DNA of 64,000 bases, taken from assembly GCF_003594875.1 (NCBI RefSeq), contig NZ_QZEY01000003.1, positions 62,001-126,000 on the forward strand. The letters are read 5' to 3'. The notes beneath the pieces are model-generated. The model saw only the letters and a program-made list of their open reading frames with translations, did not search any database and had not been told where the DNA came from. Source of the DNA: Bailinhaonella thermotolerans. GTDB taxonomy: Bacteria; Actinomycetota; Actinomycetes; Streptosporangiales; Streptosporangiaceae. How positions within the stretch are numbered: the first letter of the stretch is position 1; each line of letters opens with the position of its first letter. Made by a program: the position numbers and the translations under genes. Of this stretch, positions 53,333-62,035 are shown piece after piece.

Positions 53333-55528
53333 ATGAAACGTGCCGGTTCGTTCACCGAGCAGTCCAAGGTCGCGGCGGACAAGCCGCTGCCGCTGACGCC
53401 GCAGCTCCATCTGGACCTGCCCAAGGGGGCGACGGTCCACCTGCGGCCCGCGCTGCGCATCACCGACAAGCAGGTGATCGAGCGGGTGGTCATCAGTCCC
53501 CGGCCGCGCACGCCCTCGCCGTACGGCAACCGCATGGGCGACCACACGGTCGCCTGGCAGGTCCACCTCGACGCGATCCGGGCCGAGCTGCACGGGCTGA
53601 CCCTGGGCGAGGCCGTCGACTGGATGAGGATCAGGCATGACGAGGCCGTCGTCTGGATGGGGCAGGCCGACTCCACCCAGATGAAGCTGTTCACCTGGCT
53701 CGACGACCACGAGCAGCGGGCCCCGCTCCTGGAGGACTCGGCGCAGCGGGCGATCGAGGCGGTCAGCGCCGCGCGGACCCACCTCGACGCGGGGATGAAC
53801 GACCTCGCGGTGACCGCGCTCTGCACGGCGATCGCCCAGCACCTGGCGTACCTCAACTACCTGCCCTACGCGACCGTGCGGAGCCCGTCGGCCCGCGGGT
53901 CCGTCGGCTCGGGCGAGGGGCGGCAGCGGCGGCTGGTCGTCGAGTACGAGCGCGCGTGCCTCAAGGCCGAGCTGGAGGCGCGGGCCAGGGCGGAGGCCGC
54001 GCGGGAGCGGGCCAAGCAGGCGCAGAGGACCGGGGGCGCCGTCCCCATGGAGACCGAGCGCAAGCCGGAGTTCCCGGCCAGGCCGGAGCTGAAGGACCCG
54101 CTGTGGCGGCTGTTCTCCTTCGACGCGGCGCTGCGGGAGACCGGCCTCGTCCACCTCCTCGACCCGGGCGCGGCCAAGCGCGTCCGCGACGACTACGACA
54201 CGCTCTCCGGGCACAGCGAGAGCCTGCTGCGGCTGCTGCGGGGAACGGGCTCGACGGCCACCGACAGCGACACGATCGCCTCCCAGGCGGACGCCATCGC
54301 CGAGCGGTACAAGGCCGTGTCGACGAGCGAGGACCTGTTCGGGGCCGCGATCGCGATCAGGAACGCCGCCGCCGACGTCATGAAGATGTCCCAGGACCCT
54401 CCGGGCGTCCGCAAGAAGGAGGCCACCCGGCAGCAGGGCATCATCGGCGGGTACCTCGGCCGCGCCCTGCTCGCCGTCCAGGCCGCCGAGGCCCTGGCCG
54501 CGAACGCCGGGCCCCGGGTGGCCGCGATCATGGCCTTCCTCATGCACGAGCACCAGTCCCTCGCCTGCGTCGCGTACCCCCGCAGCGTGGTCGCCGCGGG
54601 CCTGCTCGGCCCGTCGCCCAGGCAGGCCGCCCGGGACCGCCTGGTCGCCGAGGTGACGGCCCTCCACCCGAAGGCCGACCTGACGGCCAAGCCGTTCACC
54701 GACATGCTCGCGCTGTTCGACACCGAGTACGGCGGGCTCGCCGGGCTCCCGGACACGAACCGGTCGAACGAGTGGGTCGCCGACGCCGACAACGACCCCC
54801 TCGTCGTCACCTGGACGCAGGGGCGGCCGCTCGACGTCAACGGGCGAGCCCCGGCCCCCGGCGGCGTCGCGGGCATGGGCAGCCACACCACGTCCTGGAT
54901 CATCCAGTGCAAGGCGGTCAGCCGCATGCTCGTCACGGCCCCCAACGAGGGCGCGGCGTTCGCCACCCTGGACGAGGCCGTGGCGAAGGAGCTCGCCTCG
55001 GACGTGATGAGGCTCGACACCCTCCTGCCCCTCGCCCAGCTCCAGGCGGGGCAGCTCCACGCCCTGTTCGACGCCGCCGTCGAGACCCTGACGGCGGAGA
55101 CGGTGAGCGAGGCCGCCACGGGCTACCTCTGCTTCCGCAACCTCCTGCCGTACGCCACGGTGGACGCGGGCAACCGCGCCGGCCAGGGTGAACGCGGCGA
55201 CGGGACGCTCACCGAGACCTTCGACACCAAGTCCCTGGAGGACGCGGCCACGCTCCAGGCGCGGGAGCTCACGCAGGAGCGCGAGACCTACGTCAAGGCG
55301 CTGCCGCTGATCGCCGCGTCGCTGGAGGAGACCCTGCGGGAGGACGAGGGCGAACACCCCTGGAACAAGTCCGACGTGGTCAGGAAGGCCGTCGCCGCGT
55401 GCGCGAAACGGCTGCGCGCCTTCGCCCGCACGCTGCGGACCGCCGTGCCCAAGGACGTCGCCCAGCGGATCCAGGAGGTCCGGTCGAAGGAGCACGGCCG
55501 CCTCCACGCCCTGTCCCAGCAGAAGTAG
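53333..55528 (+). CDS. Large soluble protein with duplicated unknown module
   Basis: 731 aa; ATG after GAGGAGG. Function not recognised. Two related modules are visible: about residues 64-195 (GNRMGDHTVAWQVHLDAI ... YLNYLPYATVRS...GSGEGR) and about 511-625 (GVAGMGSHTTSWIIQCKAV ... CFRNLLPYATVDA...GQGERG). Between them lie a helical charged stretch (200-250), LKDPLWRLFSFDAALRETGLVHLLDPGAAKRVRDDYDTLSGHSESLLR, and a helix-rich region. There is no signal peptide, membrane helix or catalytic motif I know. It is the second gene after the GT-C gene and converges with a HelD helicase gene. Confidence 0.8.
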   Translation: MKRAGSFTEQSKVAADKPLPLTPQLHLDLPKGATVHLRPALRITDKQVIERVVISPRPRTPSPYGNRMGDHTVAWQVHLDAIRAELHGLTLGEAVDWMRIRHDEAVVWMGQADSTQMKLFTWLDDHEQRAPLLEDSAQRAIEAVSAARTHLDAGMNDLAVTALCTAIAQHLAYLNYLPYATVRSPSARGSVGSGEGRQRRLVVEYERACLKAELEARARAEAARERAKQAQRTGGAVPMETERKPEFPARPELKDPLWRLFSFDAALRETGLVHLLDPGAAKRVRDDYDTLSGHSESLLRLLRGTGSTATDSDTIASQADAIAERYKAVSTSEDLFGAAIAIRNAAADVMKMSQDPPGVRKKEATRQQGIIGGYLGRALLAVQAAEALAANAGPRVAAIMAFLMHEHQSLACVAYPRSVVAAGLLGPSPRQAARDRLVAEVTALHPKADLTAKPFTDMLALFDTEYGGLAGLPDTNRSNEWVADADNDPLVVTWTQGRPLDVNGRAPAPGGVAGMGSHTTSWIIQCKAVSRMLVTAPNEGAAFATLDEAVAKELASDVMRLDTLLPLAQLQAGQLHALFDAAVETLTAETVSEAATGYLCFRNLLPYATVDAGNRAGQGERGDGTLTETFDTKSLEDAATLQARELTQERETYVKALPLIAASLEETLREDEGEHPWNKSDVVRKAVAACAKRLRAFARTLRTAVPKDVAQRIQEVRSKEHGRLHALSQQK

Positions 55529-55595
55529 CCCCGGGCGCCCGGGCACGGCCCGAGGCGAGTGGCTTCGTGCCGGGTACGGCCTGAGCGTGGCCCGG

Positions 55596-55631
55596 GCCCG
55601 TCCCCGCGTCGCTCCCGGCGCGGGGACGGGC
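55596..55631. terminator. Bidirectional terminator between convergent genes
   Basis: Perfect 13-bp stem GCCCGTCCCCGCG (55596-55608) with 55619-55631. Confidence 0.82.
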
Positions 55632-55650
55632 TCAAGCCGTACGGCCGGGC

Positions 55651-57870
55651 TCAGGCGAGCTGGGCGGGCAGGGGCTCGGCGTGGACCACGGTCAGCGAGG
55701 TGACCGCGCGGGTGAGGACCACGTAGAGGCGGGCCAGGCCGCGCGGCTCGGCGGCGACGACCCTGGCGGGCTCGGCGACGATCACGTGGTCGTACTCCAG
55801 GCCCTTCGCGAGCGTGGCGGGGACCAGGAGGAGGCGTTCGGTCTCGTCGCCGGAACCGTCGAGCACGTCGCAGGCGAGCCCGGCGGCGGTCAGGGCCTCC
55901 CGGAGCGCGGGGACGTCGGCGTCGGCGGCGATCAGGCCGACGGACCCCTCCCGCCCGAGTGCCGTCCGGCACGCGTCCACCGCGAGGTCGAGGACCTCCC
56001 CGGAGAGGGCGCCGGGCGCGGGTTCGGCCGCGGCCCGCCGTACGGTCAGCGACCCCTGGCCGGGACGCAGCGAGCGGGGCAGGGCCAGCTCGGGCGCGAC
56101 CGACGGGAGCAGCCGCGCGGCGAAGTCGAGCACCTCGCGGGGCACGCGGAAGCCCATGGTCAGCTCGGTGACCTGGCCGTCCTGGCCCAGGTGGGCGAGG
56201 ACCTCGGTCCAGGAGCGCGCGGACCAGGGGGTCGTGCCCTGGGCGAGGTCCCCGAGGACGGTCGCCGATCCGGTGGCGCAGCGGCGGCCGAGCGCCCGGA
56301 GCTGCATGGGCGACAGGTCCTGCGCCTCGTCCACCACGATGTGACCGCGCGTCGGGGTGCGCTCGATGAGATCGGCCAGCTCGTCCAGCAGGGCCGCGTC
56401 GGCCGCCGACCACCTGGCGCTCTTGGCCGAGCGGTACGACTTGCGCCACAGGATCGCGGCCTGCTCCTCCTCGGTCAGGATGTCCTTCGCCGCGCGGCCC
56501 AGCGCCTCGGCGTCGCTGAGCAGCGTGAACAGCACCTGCTGCGGGGTGAGCTTGGGCCAGACCGCCTCGACGAGCCGCTTGACCGGCTTCGAGCGCGCCA
56601 CCGCGTCCTGCACGCGGTCGTCGGGGGCCTCGCCGCGCTGCTCCATGCGGACGAGCACGGCGTGCGCGAGCCGCTGGGCGAAGGCGTTGCGGCCCGGGCC
56701 GTACCGGGTGGTCCCGCGCAGGGAGGCGGCGATCTCGCGGACCTCGTAGTCGGCCACCCGGTAGCGGGAGGCTCCCTTGACGTGGACCAGGCCCTCCTCG
56801 GGCTTGGTGACGTGCTGCCACAGGGCGCGGCGCAGCACCTCGGCCATCCGCGCGTCACCCTTGATCGCGGCGACGGCGTCGTCCTCGGGGACGGCGGCCT
56901 CCGGGGCGGCGTGCTCGCGGAGCAGGTCGCCCAGGGTGCTCTGGTCCACGCGGACCTCGCCGAGGGCGGGCAGGACCGAGGAGATGTACGACAGGAACGC
57001 CCGGTTCGGCCCCACGATGAGCACGCCGGAGCGGCTGAGCTTCTCGCGGTGCGTGAACAGCAGGTACGCGGCGCGGTGCAGGCCGACGGCCGTCTTCCCG
57101 GTCCCGGGGGCGCCCTGGACGCAGACGGTCTGGCCGAGGGCGGCGCGGACGATCTCGTCCTGGTCGGGCTGGATGGTGGCCACGATGTCGCGCATCGGGC
57201 CGGTGCGGGGGCGCTCGATCTCCTCGGTGAGGATCCTGGAGGGACCGAGGGTGCCGCCGCGGTCGAGGGGCTCGTCCTCGAAGGCGGTCAGCTCGCCGCC
57301 GTGGTACCCGAAGCGCCGGCGCAGCTCAAGGCCCATCGGGTCGGCGGGGCTCGCCTGGTAGAAGGCGCGGGAGACGGGGGCGCGCCAGTCGATGACGAGG
57401 GCGAGGCCGGACTCGTCGTGGACATGCCGGCGGCCGATGTACATCGTGCGGGGGAGGTCGTCCTCGTCCTCCGCCGCCCGGCCGCCCGCCGCCCCGGCGC
57501 CCGCCGTACGGCCCGCGGCGCCCGCTCCTACGGGAGCGGCGGAAGCGGTGGGACCGACGGGGCCGGTGGGTCCGGCGGCGGGGGCGGTGGCGCGGTCCAC
57601 GCGGCCGAAGAAGAGCGGGGTGTCGGGGTGGTCGGCCAGGGCGGCGATGCGCTGGTCGAGCAGCGCCTCCAGGACCTGCTGCGACACCCAGTCCCCCGCG
57701 GCGTCGGAGGAGAGGGACTGCGCGTGCTCCCGCATGCGGCGCAGGGCCGCGCGTGAGTGGGCCAGGTGGGCGCGTTCGGCGGCCAGGATCACATCGGCGG
57801 GGTCCGCCTGGCCGCCGGTCGTTTCGGTTATGTCGGGTGCGAGTGGTGCCGCGGGCTGGTGCGCGGGCAT
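55651..57870 (-). CDS. HelD/UvrD-like superfamily 1 helicase (RNA-polymerase-associated)
   Basis: 739 aa. The N-terminal coiled coil (about 25-70: VILAAERAHLAHSRAALRRM) is the RNAP secondary-channel arm of HelD. FFGRVD and MYIGRRHVHDESGLALVIDWRAPVSRAFYQASP are HelD-family signatures. Walker A GAPGTGKTAVGLHRAAYLL (about 247), Walker B IVVDEAQDLSPMQLRALGRR, and motif VI VVLTRAVTSLTVV. HelD proteins release stalled RNA polymerase, and some actinomycete members (HelR) confer rifamycin tolerance. No rifamycin-associated element was seen upstream. Confidence 0.92.
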   Translation of the reverse strand: MPAHQPAAPLAPDITETTGGQADPADVILAAERAHLAHSRAALRRMREHAQSLSSDAAGDWVSQQVLEALLDQRIAALADHPDTPLFFGRVDRATAPAAGPTGPVGPTASAAPVGAGAAGRTAGAGAAGGRAAEDEDDLPRTMYIGRRHVHDESGLALVIDWRAPVSRAFYQASPADPMGLELRRRFGYHGGELTAFEDEPLDRGGTLGPSRILTEEIERPRTGPMRDIVATIQPDQDEIVRAALGQTVCVQGAPGTGKTAVGLHRAAYLLFTHREKLSRSGVLIVGPNRAFLSYISSVLPALGEVRVDQSTLGDLLREHAAPEAAVPEDDAVAAIKGDARMAEVLRRALWQHVTKPEEGLVHVKGASRYRVADYEVREIAASLRGTTRYGPGRNAFAQRLAHAVLVRMEQRGEAPDDRVQDAVARSKPVKRLVEAVWPKLTPQQVLFTLLSDAEALGRAAKDILTEEEQAAILWRKSYRSAKSARWSAADAALLDELADLIERTPTRGHIVVDEAQDLSPMQLRALGRRCATGSATVLGDLAQGTTPWSARSWTEVLAHLGQDGQVTELTMGFRVPREVLDFAARLLPSVAPELALPRSLRPGQGSLTVRRAAAEPAPGALSGEVLDLAVDACRTALGREGSVGLIAADADVPALREALTAAGLACDVLDGSGDETERLLLVPATLAKGLEYDHVIVAEPARVVAAEPRGLARLYVVLTRAVTSLTVVHAEPLPAQLA

Positions 57871-58034
57871 GCCGAAGACCTCCTTGTCGGAGCGGTGTGG
57901 TAACCAAAGGCAGCGAAACCGTCAAGCCTACCCCCCGGGCCGGGCTCGCTCCGAACACTTTTCCCGGCACGCGGCAGGACGCCGGGGCGGCGGGGCGCGG
58001 CGGGGGTACCGTTTCCTGGGGAGGGGTGGTGCGC

Positions 58035-58373
58035 ATGGGCGGCACGCCGCAGGTCTCCCCGGTGGTGACCACCGTGGCGAACCTGCTGCTCGCGGCGTTG
58101 TGGGGGCTGTCGGTGTTCGCGGGGTGGGGACTGGAGGCGTTCTGCGCCGACGGGGAGATCATGGAGCGGTGCCGGCGGCGGATGGCCGAGGTCAGCCTGT
58201 GGTCGGGGGCGTTCGCCGCGCTCGCGGGTGTGATCACGATGGCGGCGCTCGCCCTGCCGTACGCGCGGCGGGACCCCGGCGGCTACAACCGGCTCATGTT
58301 CGCCGCGATCGTGTGCTGGACCCTCGCCGAGGGCGTGCTGTTCGTCGGCGGCGAGCTGGCGCGGGCCTGGTAG
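58035..58373 (+). CDS. Small membrane protein
   Basis: 112 aa. Three hydrophobic helices: VANLLLAALWGLSVFAGWGL, SLWSGAFAALAGVITMAALAL and MFAAIVCWTLAEGVLFVGG. A Cys-containing loop, CADGEIMERCRRR, lies between the first two. Start after GGGGAGGGG; GTG codons 6-9 nt upstream are possible. Function unknown. Converges with the SDR gene over 28 bp. Confidence 0.6.
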   Translation: MGGTPQVSPVVTTVANLLLAALWGLSVFAGWGLEAFCADGEIMERCRRRMAEVSLWSGAFAALAGVITMAALALPYARRDPGGYNRLMFAAIVCWTLAEGVLFVGGELARAW

Positions 58374-58401
58374 CCGTGCGAGCCGGCGTCAGGCCGGTCG
58401 T

Positions 58402-59178
58402 CTAGTATCCGCCGGCCGAGGGGGCGTTCTGCGCGGCGTCCACGGGGATGTTCGCGCCGTTGACCGCCCACGACAGCCGCGAGAGCAGGAACACCACGAC
58501 GTTCGCCGCGTCCTCACCGTCCACGAGCTCCCCGCCGGGGAACTCGCCCCGGAACCGCTCGTACCCCTCGGGATCGCCGGTCCGGAACTCGTCCCATCCG
58601 CCGCCGGGGAACAGCATCGACCCCGGGCTCACGGTGTTCACCCGGATCTCCGGCGCGAGTTCGCGCGCGAGCGACCCCGCGAGGTAGATCTCCGCCGCCT
58701 TCGCCGCGCCGTACTGCGCCCGCCGCGCCGGCTTCCACCCGGAGATCGAGGACACGATCACCACGTCCCCGTGGCCCCGCTCCCGCATGTACGGCACGCA
58801 GCACCGGATGGCGTGCGCGGCATGTCCCACGTTGATGTCGTAGGTCCGGCTCCACTCCTCGGGCGTGGACTCCATCAGCGATCCGCCGTACCCGGCCCCG
58901 GCGTTGGCGACGAGCCCGTCGATCCCGCCCAGCGCCTCCGCCGCCCCGTCCACGAACCCCCGCAGCTCCTCGGGCCGGGTCACGTCCAGGGCCCGCGCGA
59001 ACACCGGCACCGAGCAGGCGTCCTCGATCTCCGCGGCGGTGGCGAGCAGCCCCTCCTCCCCGCGAGCGCAGAGCGCCAGCGAACACCCCTCACCCGCCAG
59101 CCGCCGCGCGACGATCGCCCCGAACCCCCGGCTGGCCCCCGTGACGAGAACCACCTTCCCCGCAAGCCCGAACCCCAC
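58402..59178 (-). CDS. Short-chain dehydrogenase/reductase
   Basis: 258 aa, GTG 59178 after GGGAGGGG. Rossmann nucleotide motif TGASRGFG, NAGAG, catalytic Ser in IVSSISGW, YGAAK (YxxxK), and PGSMLFPGGGWDEF. NADP preference is suggested by Arg in CARGEEG. It resembles 3-oxoacyl reductase-type SDRs without a specific substrate. The long upstream open frame runs through the palindromic repeat region and is not coding. Confidence 0.9.
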   Translation of the reverse strand: MGFGLAGKVVLVTGASRGFGAIVARRLAGEGCSLALCARGEEGLLATAAEIEDACSVPVFARALDVTRPEELRGFVDGAAEALGGIDGLVANAGAGYGGSLMESTPEEWSRTYDINVGHAAHAIRCCVPYMRERGHGDVVIVSSISGWKPARRAQYGAAKAAEIYLAGSLARELAPEIRVNTVSPGSMLFPGGGWDEFRTGDPEGYERFRGEFPGGELVDGEDAANVVVFLLSRLSWAVNGANIPVDAAQNAPSAGGY

Positions 59179-59357
59179 AACCCCTCCCGAGTCCGACAAC
59201 CCCAGCGACCGAACTATCCCAGCCCCACCCCCCACCTCCAACTCAACCCCCCCGAGCACAACCCGCAGACAGCCGCGAGAAGCAGCACCCCACCCACGAA
59301 CGCCAGGGAGACACCCCCGCCGCCCCCACCCCCAAAGCGACACGACGCCCGCGCCCC

Positions 59358-59411
59358 CGCCGTGATCATGCGCTCTCAAGCACAACGTGTGCCCAAAACC
59401 GTGATCACGCC
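59358..59411. repeat. Interspersed palindromic element, copy 3
   Basis: A shorter, more degenerate copy: GCCGTGATCATGCG...CACAACGTGTG...AAAACCGTGATCACGC. Its tail (59413-59472, TGTCGTCCCGATTCGCGA...TTGGCGCC) is clearly related to that of copy 4. Confidence 0.75.
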
Positions 59412-59515
59412 AAGGAGGAGGCCCTGTCGTCCCGATTCGCGAAATTGGCGCCTTGGCCGAGGTAGGCGGGGTGGCGTGGGAGCCGGGCGTGCCGACGGCG
59501 TGGCGGCCGCGCTTT

Positions 59516-59578
59516 CCTCGCCGTGATCTTGCAGTTTTACGCACAGGGTGTGTTCAAAACTGCATGATCACGGCGAGG
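59516..59578. repeat. Interspersed palindromic element, copy 4
   Basis: 63 bp. CCTCGCCGTGATCTTGCAG... is opposed by CTGCATGATCACGGCGAGG around CGCACAGGGTGTG. The arms mismatch at only a few positions. The tail 59579-59636 (TTGTCCTGGTTCGCGGG.TTGGTGCC) matches that of copy 3. Confidence 0.85.
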
Positions 59579-59646
59579 GGGAGGGGTTGTTGTCCTGGTT
59601 CGCGGGATTGGTGCCCTGGTGGAGGTGACGGGGGTGGGTGGTGGGG

Positions 59647-60510
59647 TTAGCGGAGGGTGGGGAGGACTTGGGTGGCCAGGGGGGTCAGGGCGGATTCGGG
59701 GGTTGGGGTGGTCGGCATGAGGTTGAAGGCGGTGAAGCCGAGGGTGGTCAGGTGGTGGAGGCGGTCGGCTATGTAGGACGGGGGGCCGATGAGGGCGGTG
59801 GGGGTGGGGTCGGGTTCCTTGGCGAGGGTGACCTGGATGTTGTAGGCGAGGGTGATCTCGGCGGGGTCGCGGCCGGCCTGCTCGGCAGCGGACAGGAGGC
59901 GGTCCCGGAGGGGCACGACCCGCTCGGGCGGGGCGAAGCTCATCGAGGGGATCCAGCCGTCGGCGAGGCGGCCGGTCACCGCGAGGGCGCGGGGGCCGAA
60001 GGTGCCGAGCCAGATCGGGATGCGGCGGGCGGGCTTGGGCTCCAGGTCGGCGGCGTCGGTGTGGTGGACGGAGCCCTTGAAGGTGAACGCCGGCTCGGAC
60101 CACAGGCCGCGCGTCAGCAGCACGGCCTCCTCCAGGCCGTCGATCTTCTCGCGCGGGGTGGGGACCTTCAGGCCGAGCTGCCGGAACTCGTCGTCGGAGT
60201 GGCCGCCGCCCAGGCCGAGGATGAGCCGTCCGCCGGAGAGGCGGTCGAAGGTCTCGGCCATCTTGGCCACCAGCGCCGGGTTGCGGTACGGCACGCCGAG
60301 CACCCTGGTCGCGATCTGGACGCGCGAGGTCGCGGCGGCGATCCAGGACAGCATGGTCCACGTCTCGTACGTCGGGTGCGACCCGGCGGGGTGGTCGGAG
60401 GCGGAGAGGAAGTCGAAGCCCAGTTCCTCGGCGAGGCGGGCGTACGCCACGGGGTCGGCGCCGGGGGCGGCGGAGGTGGAGACGTCGAGGCCGAAACGCA
60501 CTGCGGTCAT
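59647..60510 (-). CDS. LLM-class F420-dependent oxidoreductase
   Basis: 287 aa. TIM-barrel luciferase-like protein: VRFGLDVSTSAAPGADPVAYARLAEELGFDFLSASDHPAG, AAATSRVQIATRVLGVPYRNPALVAKMAETFDRLSGGRLILGLGGG, and PIWLGTFGPRALAVTGRLADGWIPS. F420 use is likely; substrate unknown. It overlaps the upstream YczE-like gene by ATGA, so it belongs to the MarR-flanked unit. The second such enzyme in the window, related to but distinct from the one at 12.6 kb. Confidence 0.92.
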   Translation of the reverse strand: MTAVRFGLDVSTSAAPGADPVAYARLAEELGFDFLSASDHPAGSHPTYETWTMLSWIAAATSRVQIATRVLGVPYRNPALVAKMAETFDRLSGGRLILGLGGGHSDDEFRQLGLKVPTPREKIDGLEEAVLLTRGLWSEPAFTFKGSVHHTDAADLEPKPARRIPIWLGTFGPRALAVTGRLADGWIPSMSFAPPERVVPLRDRLLSAAEQAGRDPAEITLAYNIQVTLAKEPDPTPTALIGPPSYIADRLHHLTTLGFTAFNLMPTTPTPESALTPLATQVLPTLR

Positions 60511-61205
60511 GAGTTGTCGCCCTTCACGGTGAATACGCGGATGAAGTACTGCGCCAGCGGCCCGATGCCGACGGCGTACAGGAGGGTGCCGAGCCCGGCC
60601 GTGCCGCCCAGCGCCCAGCCGGCGGCGAGCACGGCGAGTTCGAGGATCGTGCGGGCGGCGCGGATCGAGATCCCGCGCGCGGCCAGCCCGGTCATCAGCC
60701 CGTCGCGGGGCCCCGCGCCGAACCGCGCGCCGATGTAGAGGCCGGTGGCCACGCCGTTCAGCAGGATCCCGGCGAGCAGGAAGCCGGCGCGCGCCGCCGG
60801 ATGGTCCGGGGTGGGGAGCACGGCGGACGCGGCGTCCACGGCGAGCCCGACCACGATCACGTTGCTCACGGTGCCGAGCCCCGGCCGCTGCCGCAGCGGG
60901 ATCCACAGCGCGAGGACCACCGCGCCCACACCGATCACGATCCAGCCGAACGGCAGGCCGGTGCGGGCGGCGAGGCCCTGGTGCAGCACGTCCCAGGAGG
61001 GCAGGCCCAGCCCGGCCGCGATCATCAGCGCCATGCTCACGCCGAACAGGGCCAGCCCGGCGTAGAGCCCGGCCAGCCGCCGGACCAGTCGCCGGCCCGG
61101 CGCGCGGCGGGGCGGTCCCTCCGGTGCCCGGACCGGCGTGAGGCCGAAGGCGGGATCCGGGGTCGCGGGCTCCGTGCGCCCGGCCCGGGTGAAGGTGGTC
61201 GCCAT
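60507..61205 (-). CDS. YczE/YitT-like integral membrane protein
   Basis: 232 aa from ATG 61205 (GGGAG upstream). Five helices, with LAGLYAGLALFGVSMALMIAAGLGLPSWDVLHQGLAARTGLPFG and GLYIGARFGAGPRDGLMTGLAARG, typical of the YczE family of uncharacterised transporters/regulators. First gene of a two-gene unit with the F420 oxidoreductase. Its promoter carries TTGACA within a MarR-type palindrome. The upstream extension to 61271 is rejected because it runs through that operator. Confidence 0.82.
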   Translation of the reverse strand: MATTFTRAGRTEPATPDPAFGLTPVRAPEGPPRRAPGRRLVRRLAGLYAGLALFGVSMALMIAAGLGLPSWDVLHQGLAARTGLPFGWIVIGVGAVVLALWIPLRQRPGLGTVSNVIVVGLAVDAASAVLPTPDHPAARAGFLLAGILLNGVATGLYIGARFGAGPRDGLMTGLAARGISIRAARTILELAVLAAGWALGGTAGLGTLLYAVGIGPLAQYFIRVFTVKGDNS

Positions 61206-61223
61206 GACCGCTCCCAACGCTTT

Positions 61224-61239
61224 GGTTGATGTGTCAACC
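61224..61239. promoter_or_regulatory. MarR-type operator 1
   Basis: GGTTGATGTGTCAACC, near-perfect dyad. Its minus-strand half contains TTGACA, a consensus -35 for the YczE-like gene. Confidence 0.75.
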
Positions 61240-61257
61240 GGGAACCTACGCCGCCGA

Positions 61258-61273
61258 GGTTGACGTGTCAACC
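61258..61273. promoter_or_regulatory. MarR-type operator 2 overlapping the marR -35
   Basis: GGTTGACGTGTCAACC. It contains TTGACG (61260-61265). A 16-nt spacer leads to the -10 TAGACT (61282-61287), and the ATG at 61294 lies where transcription should start, so the marR mRNA is probably leaderless. Its centre is 34 bp from operator 1, about three helical turns. Confidence 0.78.
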
Positions 61274-61293
61274 AACGTCTCTAGACTGGGGCC

Positions 61294-61761
61294 ATGACCG
61301 AGCCCCGATGGCTTGACCAGCGTGAGAACCGCGCCTGGCGTGGTTACCGGCGGATGCGCGGCCTGCTGGACCTCCAGCTCGCCCGTGACCTGGCCGCCGA
61401 TTCCGGCCTGTCCGAGCCCGACTACGACGTGCTCTCGACCCTCTCCGAGACCGAGGGTCACCGCCTGCGCATGATCGACCTGGCGGGCTGGCTGCTGTGG
61501 TCCAAGAGCCGCCTGTCGCACCACATCACCCGGATGGAGCAGCGCGGCCTCGTCCGGCGCGAGGAGTCCCCGGGCGACGGGAGAGGCGCGGTCGTCGCCC
61601 TCACCCCGGCCGGCCTGGACGCCATCGTCGCCGCCGCCCCCGGCCACGTCGAGTCGGTCCGCCGCCACCTCATCGACCACCTGACCGAGGACGAGCTGGA
61701 GACCCTGGCCGCGATCACGACCCGGGTGGTCGCCCACCTCACCGCCCACGCCGACACCTGA
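61294..61761 (+). CDS. MarR-family transcriptional regulator
   Basis: 155 aa. Winged helix: EPDYDVLSTLSETEGHRLRMIDLAGWLLWSKSRLSHHITRMEQRGLVRREESPGDGRGAVVALTPAGL, with the wing DGRGAVVALT. Binds DNA as a dimer and is released by small ligands or phenolics. Two identical-type palindromes in the divergent promoter strongly suggest it represses itself and the YczE-like/F420-oxidoreductase unit. Confidence 0.93.
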   Translation: MTEPRWLDQRENRAWRGYRRMRGLLDLQLARDLAADSGLSEPDYDVLSTLSETEGHRLRMIDLAGWLLWSKSRLSHHITRMEQRGLVRREESPGDGRGAVVALTPAGLDAIVAAAPGHVESVRRHLIDHLTEDELETLAAITTRVVAHLTAHADT

Positions 61762-61867
61762 CCGGCCGTACGCCGGGGACCGCCGCCACCGCGCCGGGGC
61801 CCGGCCCCGGCGATCCGCCTCGCCTGCCGGGGTCCCGCGTCGGCGACCCGTTGCCGGGCGATCGCCG

Positions 61868-62035
61868 TCAGCGACCCGGGGCGTTCAGGCGCCGGAGCCG
61901 GCTCGCGGACGTGGCGTTCGGCGAGGCCGGCGCAAGGTCGTATCCGGTGACGGCGCCGCCCGCGCGGACCCCGGAGCGGCGGAAGTACAGGACCGAACCG
62001 GATTGGCGGTAATGACGGGGAGTTCCCGTTCCCAT
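61868..62035 (-). CDS. Possible small protein (55 aa)
   Basis: Starts MGTGTPRHYRQSGSVLYFRR and ends LRRLNAPGR. ATG 62035 with GAGGGAGAAG about 9 nt upstream. Basic, Ser/Arg/Gly-rich, no known domain. It lies about 300 nt downstream of the XPB-type gene on the same strand. Low-confidence; conservation would decide. Confidence 0.25.
   Translation of the reverse strand: MGTGTPRHYRQSGSVLYFRRSGVRAGGAVTGYDLAPASPNATSASRLRRLNAPGR

Larger units (their letters stand above)
59179..59646. other. Repeat-rich intergenic region
   Basis: 468 bp between the SDR start (minus) and the F420 oxidoreductase stop (minus). It holds palindromic copies 3 and 4 and their homologous tails. The part near 59200-59340 is C/A-rich and low in complexity. 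No gene seen. Confidence 0.6.
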
